Assembly (NCBI GenBank): GCA_031386065.1
Contig: JANNBZ010000175.1
Span: 1-23,179, forward strand
DNA: 23,179 nt
Source: JANYJJ01 sp031386065
Lineage (GTDB): Bacteria; Pseudomonadota; Gammaproteobacteria; Burkholderiales; Burkholderiaceae_C
Reading direction: 5' to 3'
Numbering within the stretch: position 1 is the first letter of the stretch; each line of letters begins with the position of its first letter. A program made the position numbers and the translations under genes. Under the pieces are notes generated by a model, which made no database searches, had not been told where the DNA came from, and saw nothing but the letters and a program-made list of their open reading frames with translations. Positions 1 to 6,083 of the stretch are shown here, piece after piece.

Positions 1-882
1 TATCAGGACGCGCTGTGCGTGCTGGCGACGGGCGGCGGCTATTCGGCCCGAACGCTCTACACGAACGCCGAAGAAACCATCATCGAACTGCGCAAGCCCA
101 TCGTGCTGAACGGAATCAGCGTGATCGTGACGGCGCAAGACTTGCTGGACCGCTGCCTACATATTGACCTGCCCAACATCGAAAGCCGGCTGACCGAAGC
201 CGAGCTGGAAGCCAAGTTCGAGGCCGCACAGCCGGCGCTGCTGGGCGCGCTGCTTGACCTGTTCGTCAAGGTGCTGGCGATGCTGCCCAGCGTATCGATT
301 CCGCCCGAGCATCGACCCCGCATGGCCGACTTCGCGGCGCTGGGTGAAGCGGTGTTCAGGGTTCACGGTAAGGCGGCCGGCGCTTTCCTGGCCCGGTACA
401 GCGACATGCGCAAGGACGGCGTGCTGCGCACCATCGATGCGTCACCCGTAGGCGCGGCGCTGGCCGCCTACCTGGCGGACGTGTCCGGCGGCTTCAACGG
501 CACGCTGTCGGAACTGCTCGACCGCCTGGACCGATACCGGCCGCACGGCGAAGCCTGGCCGCGATCCCCGAAGGGGCTGGGCGACGCGCTGCGGCGGCTG
601 GCACCCGCGCTGCGCCTGATCGGGTTCGAGTGCAAGAACCTGCCCAAGATCGGCGGCGTGATCCGGTGGCACATATTTTCCAAGCCCCAGCCGGCAGACC
701 CATGTCCTGCAAGTCCTGCAAGTCCTGCCCGGCCGGCGACCACCGCGCCCAGGCCGGCAGGATCGAGCGCAGCTGCAGGACATGCAGGACGTTCAGGAGG
801 TGGTGTCGGCAGCCAGGTGCCGGAAAAGGGTATGCCCGCGCCCCAGGACGGCGGGCAGGCCGACGACGGCGAGGTCTTCTGA
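1..882 (+). CDS. Mobile-element primase/helicase-type ATPase, C-terminal part (5' end cut by window)
   Basis: The frame is open from base 1 (YQDALCVLATGGG...), so the gene starts upstream; the first in-window start (GTG at 19) is probably internal. The visible part resembles the C-terminal region of the ATPase/primase-helicase proteins of integrative elements and phages. It has a stretch 'ATGGGYSARTLY', then 'RKPIVLNGI', then 'VTAQDLLDRCLHIDLP', the usual order of the distal ATPase segment. A winged-helix-like end follows ('PRSPKGLGDALRRLAPALR', 'GVIRWHIF'). The last 65 or so residues are low-complexity Pro/Ala/Ser/Gly, encoded over 9-bp repeats. The role would be replication or mobilisation of the element. 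The stop overlaps the next start (TGATG), indicating translational coupling. Family placement is from remembered sequence patterns; the Walker motifs lie outside the window. Confidence 0.7.
   Translation, partial: YQDALCVLATGGGYSARTLYTNAEETIIELRKPIVLNGISVIVTAQDLLDRCLHIDLPNIESRLTEAELEAKFEAAQPALLGALLDLFVKVLAMLPSVSIPPEHRPRMADFAALGEAVFRVHGKAAGAFLARYSDMRKDGVLRTIDASPVGAALAAYLADVSGGFNGTLSELLDRLDRYRPHGEAWPRSPKGLGDALRRLAPALRLIGFECKNLPKIGGVIRWHIFSKPQPADPCPASPASPARPATTAPRPAGSSAAAGHAGRSGGGVGSQVPEKGMPAPQDGGQADDGEVF
706..797. repeat. Inverted set of 9-bp-periodic CCTG/CAGG repeats
   Basis: CCTG occurs at 706, 715 and 724, inside the unit CCTGCAAGT. CAGG occurs at 776, 785 and 794, inside the unit CAGGACATG or similar. 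Both sets have an exact 9-bp period. The two blocks are inverted copies of each other: 706-727 against 776-797 matches at 19 of 22 positions, with about 48 bp between. They lie in the 3' low-complexity end of the primase gene. They could be iteron-like binding sites, an RNA hairpin, or just a repeat-prone coding tail. Confidence 0.6.
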
Positions 883-1403
883 TGGGTGCGCCCGAGCTGC
901 TGCACCGCCTGCGCGGCGTTGGCTTGGTACTGACACTGACGCCGGCAGGCGGGCTACACGTCGCACCGCGCAACGCTTTGACCGACGACCACCGCACAGC
1001 GATCCGCGAAGAGCGCGATGCGGTGGCGTTGGCGCTGCAAGCCGAGGCATCGCTTCCGCCACCGCCACGGCGCAGCGGCAACCCGCTGTTGACGCCGGAG
1101 CAAGGCGACGAATGCCACGCTGGCGGCTGGGAGGATGCCGAAATAGACGCCTTCACGGCGCGGCAAGCGCGGTTCACCCGATTGGGCCGCGCCGACGCCG
1201 ACGACCTGGCGGAACGGCTGACGCTGCGCGACCGTGACGGCGACGACCGGCGGATATGCCTGGAATGCACATGGCTGGGCGACACGGGCCGGTGTCTCGC
1301 GGCGGCGACCGGGCGCATACCCGGTGCGGATCGACGGCTTGAGCCCGTGCAAACCGTCTTGCAGCGGTGCGGGGCCTTCGGGCTGCGCAAGGGCATGGTC
1401 TGA
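882..1403 (+). CDS. Mobile-element protein with TubC-like N-terminal docking domain
   Basis: 173 aa. The ATG at 882 overlaps the upstream stop (TGATG), so the gene is translationally coupled to the primase gene; there is no independent ribosome site. Residues 1-52 (MGAPELLHRLRGVGL... GLHVAPRNALTDDHR) look like the small TubC N-terminal docking-type fold common in genes beside element primases. The C-terminal 55 residues contain two cysteines in 'RICLECTWL', then 'GRCLAAATGRIPGADRRLEP', a pattern I associate with short conserved proteins of integrative elements. No catalytic motif is visible and the function is unknown. It is likely co-transcribed with its upstream neighbour. Confidence 0.65.
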   Translation: MGAPELLHRLRGVGLVLTLTPAGGLHVAPRNALTDDHRTAIREERDAVALALQAEASLPPPPRRSGNPLLTPEQGDECHAGGWEDAEIDAFTARQARFTRLGRADADDLAERLTLRDRDGDDRRICLECTWLGDTGRCLAAATGRIPGADRRLEPVQTVLQRCGAFGLRKGMV

Positions 1404-1435
1404 GCGGCAATAACTTTCACGAACGGGGATCGAAC

Positions 1436-1873
1436 ATGGCACGGAAGAAGCAACAGGAACTGATCCGGGGCAACGCGGCGCACCGGCGAACTGAAGGCGA
1501 TTACATGGGCGTACTGCTTGAAACAGTCACGCTCAATGACTGGCGGGCGGTGGTCAACAGCGCACGGACGCTGGCCCAGGCTGGCGATGCCCAGGCGCGT
1601 GCATGGCTGGCCCAGTACCTCATGGGCAAGCCGGCCGGCAGCGCACCCACCCCGTTGACGGTGGTGGTGCAGCAACTCAACGGCGTTGATCCGCTGATCG
1701 ACAGGCTGGCGCAGAAGGCCATCCACTCAGTGAAGTTTCCAGACTCGGAAAGCGGCTGGAAGGACGGAATCAAGGCGCTGGTGGCTGCTGAACTTGCCGA
1801 AAAGGTGCGCGACGTCGAAACCATCGAAAACCTAGCAACGGCGAGGGTTAGCGGGCCATCGGCGGCGGATTAG
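1436..1873 (+). CDS. Conserved hypothetical mobile-element protein
   Basis: 145 aa. The frame extends further upstream, but ATG 1436 is preferred because a purine-rich GGGGAT sequence sits just before it and the protein then begins with a basic segment (MARKKQQELIRGN). The gene starts 32 bp after the previous stop. It is mostly helical by composition, with 'MGVLLETVTLNDWRAVVNSA' and 'AGDAQARAWLAQYLMGKP' in the first half. This resembles the small proteins next to primase genes that some annotators compare with phage terminase small subunits. I do not recognise a specific function. Confidence 0.65.
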   Translation: MARKKQQELIRGNAAHRRTEGDYMGVLLETVTLNDWRAVVNSARTLAQAGDAQARAWLAQYLMGKPAGSAPTPLTVVVQQLNGVDPLIDRLAQKAIHSVKFPDSESGWKDGIKALVAAELAEKVRDVETIENLATARVSGPSAAD

Positions 1874-1932
1874 CGCAGCAAGAATTGTTCAACTTGCCGG
1901 ATGATTTCGGTAAATCTTTGAGGACGGAAAGC

Positions 1933-2661
1933 ATGGGGGGATTCGGCAGTGGAAGGCAAGGCGGCGTGCGCTGCACCGACGACCTGCGGCCGCTGGACGT
2001 GCGCAAGGTCAACCGCACCGGGTTGCTGACGCCGGGCCGGTGGTTCAACTGGCAGTGGACGTGCAACGACGAAGTCACGGCCACCATCGGCCTGCGCGTC
2101 GAAGCCGACCGCGTGGTTCTGGACTACCGGAACCAGAACCGCCACCACAATGGCGGCGAGTGGGAGCCGATGAACTACGCGGTGCGGCTTGAGTGGACAA
2201 GCTGCGGATTCGGCGGGCGGCGTGTCTGGTGGCAGTGCCCGGCTGTCGGCTGCGGCCGGCGTGTGGCGGTGCTGCACGGTGGACGGGTATTCGCCTGTCG
2301 CCAGTGCAACCGCCTGGCCTACCGCAGCCAGCGCGAAGCCGACGACGACCGGACTACCCGGCGAGCGGACACGATCCGGCTGCGGCTGGGCTGGGAACCT
2401 GGCATCTTGAATGGCAATGCCCTGAAGCCGAAGGGAATGCACTGGCGCACGTTCGAGCGGCTGCAAGGCGAACACGACGCCCATGTCAATGCCGCGCTGG
2501 CGGGCATGGCGACGAAGCTGGGCCTGCTGGGCGAGCGGCTGGACAGGATCGGCGGTTTCAAACCTCAGCGGCGGCTGACAGCAGGCCAAAGGCCACCGCA
2601 GCGAGGAACGCCTACAAGGGTGGGCACCGGCAGCAGTTACGCAAGTTGTCGCGCGAAGTGA
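1933..2661 (+). CDS. MGGFGSGR-type zinc-ribbon protein of integrative elements
   Basis: 242 aa. ATG 1933 is chosen over ATG 1885 because GAGGACGGAAAGC precedes it and the family characteristically begins MGGFGSGR. A zinc ribbon is visible: C102-x4-C107 ('CPAVGC') and C122-x2-C125 ('CRQC'), followed by 'NRLAYRSQRE'. The middle 'GRWFNWQW' and 'TIGLRVEADRVVLDYR' are also typical. The function is unknown; such genes are cargo of proteobacterial integrative elements. From about residue 204 the coding sequence runs through the left arm of a 40-bp inverted repeat. The last 25 residues look unlike the family, so the C-terminus may have been altered by the rearrangement that produced the repeat. Confidence 0.75.
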   Translation: MGGFGSGRQGGVRCTDDLRPLDVRKVNRTGLLTPGRWFNWQWTCNDEVTATIGLRVEADRVVLDYRNQNRHHNGGEWEPMNYAVRLEWTSCGFGGRRVWWQCPAVGCGRRVAVLHGGRVFACRQCNRLAYRSQREADDDRTTRRADTIRLRLGWEPGILNGNALKPKGMHWRTFERLQGEHDAHVNAALAGMATKLGLLGERLDRIGGFKPQRRLTAGQRPPQRGTPTRVGTGSSYASCRAK

Positions 2662-2728
2662 ACGCCTAGATCAGGTCGGCGCGGTCTATGCTGGCAGCCG
2701 CCGCTAAGGTTTGAAACCGCCGATCCTG
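2544..2728. repeat. 40-bp near-perfect inverted repeat at the end of the mobile element
   Basis: The left arm is 2544-2583 and the right arm 2689-2728; they are inverted copies with 2 mismatches in 40 positions and a 105-bp spacer. Each arm holds an internal small palindrome, GGTTT-n-AAACC. The left arm is coding (RIGGFKPQRRL). Read on the minus strand, the right arm encodes the same RIGGFKP followed by a TAG where the left arm has CAG. The right arm ends 3 bp from the stop codon of the PEP-CTERM gene. It may be a partial inverted duplication of the gene end, a small MITE-like element, or a recombination site. No target-site duplication is obvious. Confidence 0.85.
2574..2669 (+). pseudogene. 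Possible truncated coding remnant (RNAYKGGHRQQ type)
   Basis: In the third frame, between the two inverted-repeat arms, the translation reads ATAARNAYKGGHRQQ... and ends at TAG 2667-2669. The pattern 'RNA-K-GH' followed by a basic helix resembles the 'GNxNAxKHG' start of small mobile-element proteins. No start codon of its own is evident, and the same bases also encode the end of the zinc-ribbon gene in another frame. It may be a fragment joined here during a deletion, or chance. Confidence 0.25.
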
Positions 2729-2731
2729 CCG

Positions 2732-3406
2732 TCAGGCGTTTGCACCCTTGCGCCGCGCAACAGCAGAACCGACGAAGCCCAAACCAACTACCATCAGAGC
2801 GTAAGTGCTTGGCTCAGGAACCGGAGCCGTTCCGTCAAACGACTCGGTTTGATATTGGTTGAACCAACCCAGTTGATACTGTATTGGGTACGACGCTTGA
2901 TAGTTTGTTGCACGTAGCTCAACGTCAAAGCTGAGGTCCCTAGTGAGGCGGGTGTACGTAGCATCGCCGGTGCCCGAGAGGAACGTTCTCAATTCAAGGT
3001 AACTGTACCCGCTCCCAACATCTGTAGAAGAGAAAGTAGTCCGAACCTCAATGGAGTCGTAGTCCCACATCTGATCGACGTCGATGACGCTTAGGCGCAA
3101 TTGTCCAGTCGCCTTCCAGATAAGTTGGGTGCCAGGGTACAACAGTCCGGTCAAATCCGTCGATCCTCCAATGGTGGGAGGAAGGACCGTGCCACTCTCG
3201 AACGCGCCCCATTTCTCATGGATGTCCACAGGATTGAGCAGCGTTAGCAGACTGCCCGTCTCCACGGTGTAGCTAGGAACGAATTCGTCGCCGGGGGTGA
3301 GATCGACAACACTCCATGAGATGTCTTTAAGCGAGATCTCGTACGTCCCTGCGCTCGCTCCAAGCGATGCCGCCGAGATCATCATTCCGCCAAGCAATCG
3401 CTTCAT
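2732..3406 (-). CDS. PEP-CTERM sorting domain-containing secreted protein
   Basis: 224 aa. ATG at 3406 is supported by an AAGGAGAG ribosome site about 7 bp upstream; the frame extends further but without such a site. The N-terminal signal peptide is MKRLLGGMMISAASLGASAG. The body (about 20-190) is beta-rich with no recognised enzyme motif. The C-terminus is a classic PEP-CTERM anchor: 'PVPEPSTYALMVVGLGF' (PEP box plus transmembrane helix), then a basic tail 'ARRKGANA'. Known biology: exosortase/EpsH cleaves such proteins at the PEP box after export, often in bacteria making exopolysaccharide. No exosortase gene is present here. GC and codon use look lower than in flanking core genes. Confidence 0.85.
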   Translation of the reverse strand: MKRLLGGMMISAASLGASAGTYEISLKDISWSVVDLTPGDEFVPSYTVETGSLLTLLNPVDIHEKWGAFESGTVLPPTIGGSTDLTGLLYPGTQLIWKATGQLRLSVIDVDQMWDYDSIEVRTTFSSTDVGSGYSYLELRTFLSGTGDATYTRLTRDLSFDVELRATNYQASYPIQYQLGWFNQYQTESFDGTAPVPEPSTYALMVVGLGFVGSAVARRKGANA

Positions 3407-3954
3407 TTGAACTCTCCTTTGCGATCGCATCGTAGTGGCGGGCGCCACCTGGCAGACCCTGAGTCGAAGGGGTGCGATCAAGACTGCGATCAATGTTAAA
3501 CGCGGTCGCGGCGGGCGCGAGGCGGACGTTTGAAGAACCAATCCAAGCTCACAGCAGCCATTCTGAGGCACAAGGCAATTGAGGCATCCCCCTGATTGGG
3601 GGGTCCGGTCGCAGCCCTCGGCTGCGTCCCAGCAAGTGGTGTAAGTCATACGCCGAACGGCGAGACGTGTAGGGCGTAGCCCGAAACCCGAGTGGCTGAT
3701 GCTGCGCACCTGTCGCGTTTGGTGAACGACGCGGTAAGGCGCGCCAGCAAGTGGATACTGTCCGATGCCTCCCGGCTCGACGCTTACGTGCCCTAACTGT
3801 CGAACACTGGAAGAAGCGCAAAAATTAGGGGAGCGAGATACCGCGTTGGAACTGAATCTGTTGGTTGGCCCCGGTGCGCCCCGTCATGCGCTTCGAGATA
3901 CGGACTCACTGATTCATGGCGCGAGCCTACTGAGGTAGGTTTTTGATCAGGGGC
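3407..3954. other. 548-bp intergenic region between the two PEP-CTERM genes
   Basis: No convincing gene is seen on either strand. The region holds the 5' leader and probable promoter of the minus-strand gene starting at 3406, with a direct repeat of TGCGATCAA at 3473-3481 and 3485-3493 (12-bp period). It also holds the C-run/G-run palindrome at 3588-3603. The part 3610-3950 shows no recognised coding remnant or RNA. A short stem followed by TTTTT lies at 3926-3944 but has no gene ahead of it. Confidence 0.6.
3588..3603. promoter_or_regulatory. C5-N5-G6 palindrome upstream of first PEP-CTERM gene
   Basis: CCCCC-TGATT-GGGGGG lies 182-197 bp upstream of the start at 3406. A closely similar palindrome, also with a 5-base centre, lies upstream of the other PEP-CTERM gene (4801-4818). 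The shared position suggests a binding site for a common regulator, but a repeat-type element cannot be excluded. Confidence 0.4.
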
Positions 3955-4677
3955 TCAGTTGGGTTTCGACCCGTACCTGCGATGCAACCCCAGCGCGGCG
4001 ATGCCGGCGATCAAGAGTGCATAGGTTCCGGGCTCGGGAATAACTCCGACATCGCCGATGTGGACGGCCCAAGCGTTGAATGAATATGCATTGACGATCT
4101 CGGCGTACTGCGTGCCAGTGTCCATGTCAAACGAGATCGGCGCAAAGTTGCGTACGGAAGTGGCGGACCAAAAAGTTCCTCCTTCGAAATTGGTGAACGG
4201 GCCTGCGTTCAGCGCACCTCCTAGGGTCACGCTGAACATGTGAGCCATTTCCGACGAAGACGGCAAAGGCGAATCGTCTTGGCAAACCCTTGCGGCGGAC
4301 AAGTCGCGCGCATTGCAGCTATCGTTTGGAAATGCTAGTGCGGCATTCGTCTTTGGCAATCGCCAACCTTTGATGCCGTGAATGTCGAGTTGTGCTGCCC
4401 ACTCCTTCGCGGCGTCCAAGACGATCCCGGGCAAAGGGTCCTCTGGCGGTCGCTGCCACCCGGGATAGTCGCTCGTGCGCGCATACATCACGTCGGCCAG
4501 CCAGCTGATCTTGAGGTCCGTGTCGTAGAACGCGTCGGCGATGCCATCGTCGTTCAAGTCTCTGCCCTGCAATGTCGTCGTCCACGTTCCTTGCTGCGGG
4601 TTCACTGCGGCCGAGGCCAACGTCGTCGCCGCCAGCGTCGACACTGCGACGAATCGATTGATGTACTTCATGCTCAT
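3955..4677 (-). CDS. PEP-CTERM protein with DUF1566 (Lcl C-terminal-like) domain
   Basis: 240 aa. ATG 4677 has AGGTG 7 bp upstream; ATG 4671 (MKYINRF) is an alternative two codons in. The signal peptide is MKYINRFVAVSTLAATTLASA. The body has DUF1566 hallmarks: 'DAAKEWAAQLDIHGIKGWRLPKT' followed later by 'FWSATS' and 'FNAWAVHIGDVG'. The C-terminus is a PEP-CTERM anchor, 'IPEPGTYALLIAGIAALGL' plus 'HRRYGSKPN'. DUF1566 domains occur in surface and lipoprotein-type proteins; the ligand is unknown. With the neighbouring PEP-CTERM gene it forms a same-strand pair of exported proteins, separated by a 548-bp gap and so probably transcribed separately. Confidence 0.85.
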   Translation of the reverse strand: MSMKYINRFVAVSTLAATTLASAAVNPQQGTWTTTLQGRDLNDDGIADAFYDTDLKISWLADVMYARTSDYPGWQRPPEDPLPGIVLDAAKEWAAQLDIHGIKGWRLPKTNAALAFPNDSCNARDLSAARVCQDDSPLPSSSEMAHMFSVTLGGALNAGPFTNFEGGTFWSATSVRNFAPISFDMDTGTQYAEIVNAYSFNAWAVHIGDVGVIPEPGTYALLIAGIAALGLHRRYGSKPN

Positions 4678-4800
4678 TTCTTTGCACCTTGTCGGTTGTT
4701 TTTGGGGGCTCTGTAACTGGACTTTGTCTACGAGAATTCGCGTGCTTGTGCGACGTCTCACACGGAAAAAGCCATGGAGCCGTTCATTGGACCCCACCCA

Positions 4801-4818
4801 CCCCCCGAAATGGGGGGG
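4801..4818. promoter_or_regulatory. C6-N5-G7 palindrome upstream of second PEP-CTERM gene
   Basis: CCCCCC-GAAAT-GGGGGGG lies 124-141 bp upstream of the start at 4677. It has the same architecture as the palindrome at 3588-3603: C-run, 5-base A/T-rich centre, G-run. It sits just before the Sel1 remnant, so it could also have belonged to that gene's vicinity. Confidence 0.4.
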
Positions 4819-4860
4819 CACACGTTACCAAGCGCTGGCCGAATGCAGGGTGGCACTGAC

Positions 4861-5165
4861 ACGGTCCTGGCGGAGCCATTCGAGGCTGGAGTGGCTGCCT
4901 ATTAGCGACAGAACTACGCTGCGGCACTGAAACTGTTTTGAACGCTGGCGATAAGTGGCGATGCCGGTGCCCGGTACAACCTCAGCGTCGGGCATATGGT
5001 TAAGCGGTGTCCTGGTGTCGCAAGGCGGAAGATCAGGGCTACATCGGTGCTCGGAACAAACTCGGCATCGCGCGTGGCGAGGGTACGCTCCGTCGTGCAA
5101 GTTGGCGCCAGAAGTTGCTGCACCGGTCGGCAGGGGCGAGTCAGGCGGGTTGCGATCCAAGAGAC
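4861..5165 (+). pseudogene. Decayed Sel1-repeat (TPR-like) protein gene
   Basis: Frame 1 from 4861 reads TVLAEPFEAGVAAY, then stop TAG (4903-4905), then RQNYAAALKLF, then stop TGA (4939-4941), then TLAISGDAGARYNLSVGHM. This is the typical first Sel1 repeat of secreted proteins (xxAYxxxxYAxALxLxxxLAxxGDAxAxYNLG). After about 5000 the match moves to another frame: WCRKAEDQGYIGARNKLGIARGEG, a second Sel1 repeat. The linker between the two is shortened, as if about 30 bp were deleted. The signal peptide and C-terminus are not recognisable. Two nonsense codons, a deletion and a frameshift make this a pseudogene. Boundaries are approximate. Confidence 0.7.
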
Positions 5166-5250
5166 GCGGCTAATTTTTGTGTAGCTAGGTGCGTAGCTAA
5201 GCAATACGCATTAATTTCAAGTTATTGATTAACAACGGATTTTTATACCT
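5166..5250 (+). promoter_or_regulatory. AT-rich leader and probable promoter region of xth
   Basis: This 85-bp stretch is markedly AT-rich compared with its surroundings. It includes GTAGCTA repeated at 5181-5187 and 5193-5199 (12-bp period) and TTATTGATTAACAAC just before the gene. No clean -35/-10 pair can be assigned by eye. The ribosome site before ATG 5251 is weak (ACGG, about 16 bp upstream). Confidence 0.3.
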
Positions 5251-6039
5251 ATGCGGCTTGCCACCTGGAATGTCAACTCGCTGGCGGTGCGATTGCCGCA
5301 GTTGCTGGACTGGCTGAATCAGCACCAGCCTGACGCCATCTGCCTGCAGGAAACCAAGCTCACCGACGACAAGTTTCCGCACGCCGAACTGGCCGCTGCC
5401 GGCTACCGATCAGAGTGGTTCGGACAAAAAACCTACAACGGCGTGGCGCTGCTGACCCGCGCCGATTCAGCCGATTCAGCCGCTGTTGCTGTGCTCGACG
5501 TGGTCAGGAACATCCCCGGCTTCGACGACCCGCAAGCGCGCGTGATCACCGCCAGCGTGAACGGCGTTCGGCTGATCGGCGCCTACATCCCGAACGGCCA
5601 GGCGCCGGGCACCGACAAGTTCGCGTACAAGATGCGCTGGTTGAGCGCGCTGCGCGAGTGGGTGGCGGCCGAGTTGTCACGCCACCCGAAGCTGGTGCTG
5701 GTGGGCGACTACAACATCGCACCGGAAGACCGCGATGTGTACGACCCCATCGCCTGGGCTGGACAAATTCTGTGCACGCCGGAAGAACGCGCGCATTTTC
5801 AGGGGCTCATCCAGATCGGCCTGCACGACGCCTTCAGGTTGTTCGAGCAACCCGCCAAGAGCTGGAGTTGGTGGGACTACCGCATGCTCGCGTTTCGCAA
5901 GAATCAGGGTCTGCGCATCGACCACATCCTGGTCAGCGACGCGCTCAAGACCAACGTCATCGCCTGCACCATCGACAAGCTGCCGCGCAAGAACGAGCGC
6001 CCCAGCGATCACGCGCCGGTGGTCGTCGAACTGGGCTGA
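5251..6039 (+). CDS. xth: Exodeoxyribonuclease III
   Basis: 262 aa, the normal length for ExoIII/AP endonuclease. The enzyme cleaves abasic sites and degrades duplex DNA 3' to 5' in base-excision repair, in the cytoplasm. Family motifs are in order: 'MRLATWNVNSL' at the N-terminus, 'CLQETKL' with the metal-binding Glu34, 'GAYIPNG', 'VGDYNIAPEDRDVYDP' with the catalytic Asp/Asn, 'SWWDYR', 'LRIDHILVS', and the terminal 'SDHAPVVVEL' Asp-His pair. A 9-bp tandem repeat (GCCGATTCA twice from 5461) adds a small Ala-Asp-Ser duplication at a surface loop. It is convergent with ntrC, 44 bp apart. Confidence 0.95.
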   Translation: MRLATWNVNSLAVRLPQLLDWLNQHQPDAICLQETKLTDDKFPHAELAAAGYRSEWFGQKTYNGVALLTRADSADSAAVAVLDVVRNIPGFDDPQARVITASVNGVRLIGAYIPNGQAPGTDKFAYKMRWLSALREWVAAELSRHPKLVLVGDYNIAPEDRDVYDPIAWAGQILCTPEERAHFQGLIQIGLHDAFRLFEQPAKSWSWWDYRMLAFRKNQGLRIDHILVSDALKTNVIACTIDKLPRKNERPSDHAPVVVELG

Positions 6040-6083
6040 CGCGCGAAACAGACGCGCCCCACGCCCCTCGCGGGCATCGGGTG

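Noticed and set aside
2544..2728. Integron attC site
   Set aside because: The arms lack the terminal RYYYAAC/GTTRRRY core boxes, and the structure is longer than the usual attC.
2544..2728. Rho-independent terminator for the PEP-CTERM gene
   Set aside because: The 105-bp loop and lack of a T-run do not fit an intrinsic terminator.
3926..3944. CCTAC-TGAG-GTAGG stem followed by TTTTT on the plus strand
   Set aside because: The stem is only 5 bp and there is no plus-strand gene upstream to terminate.
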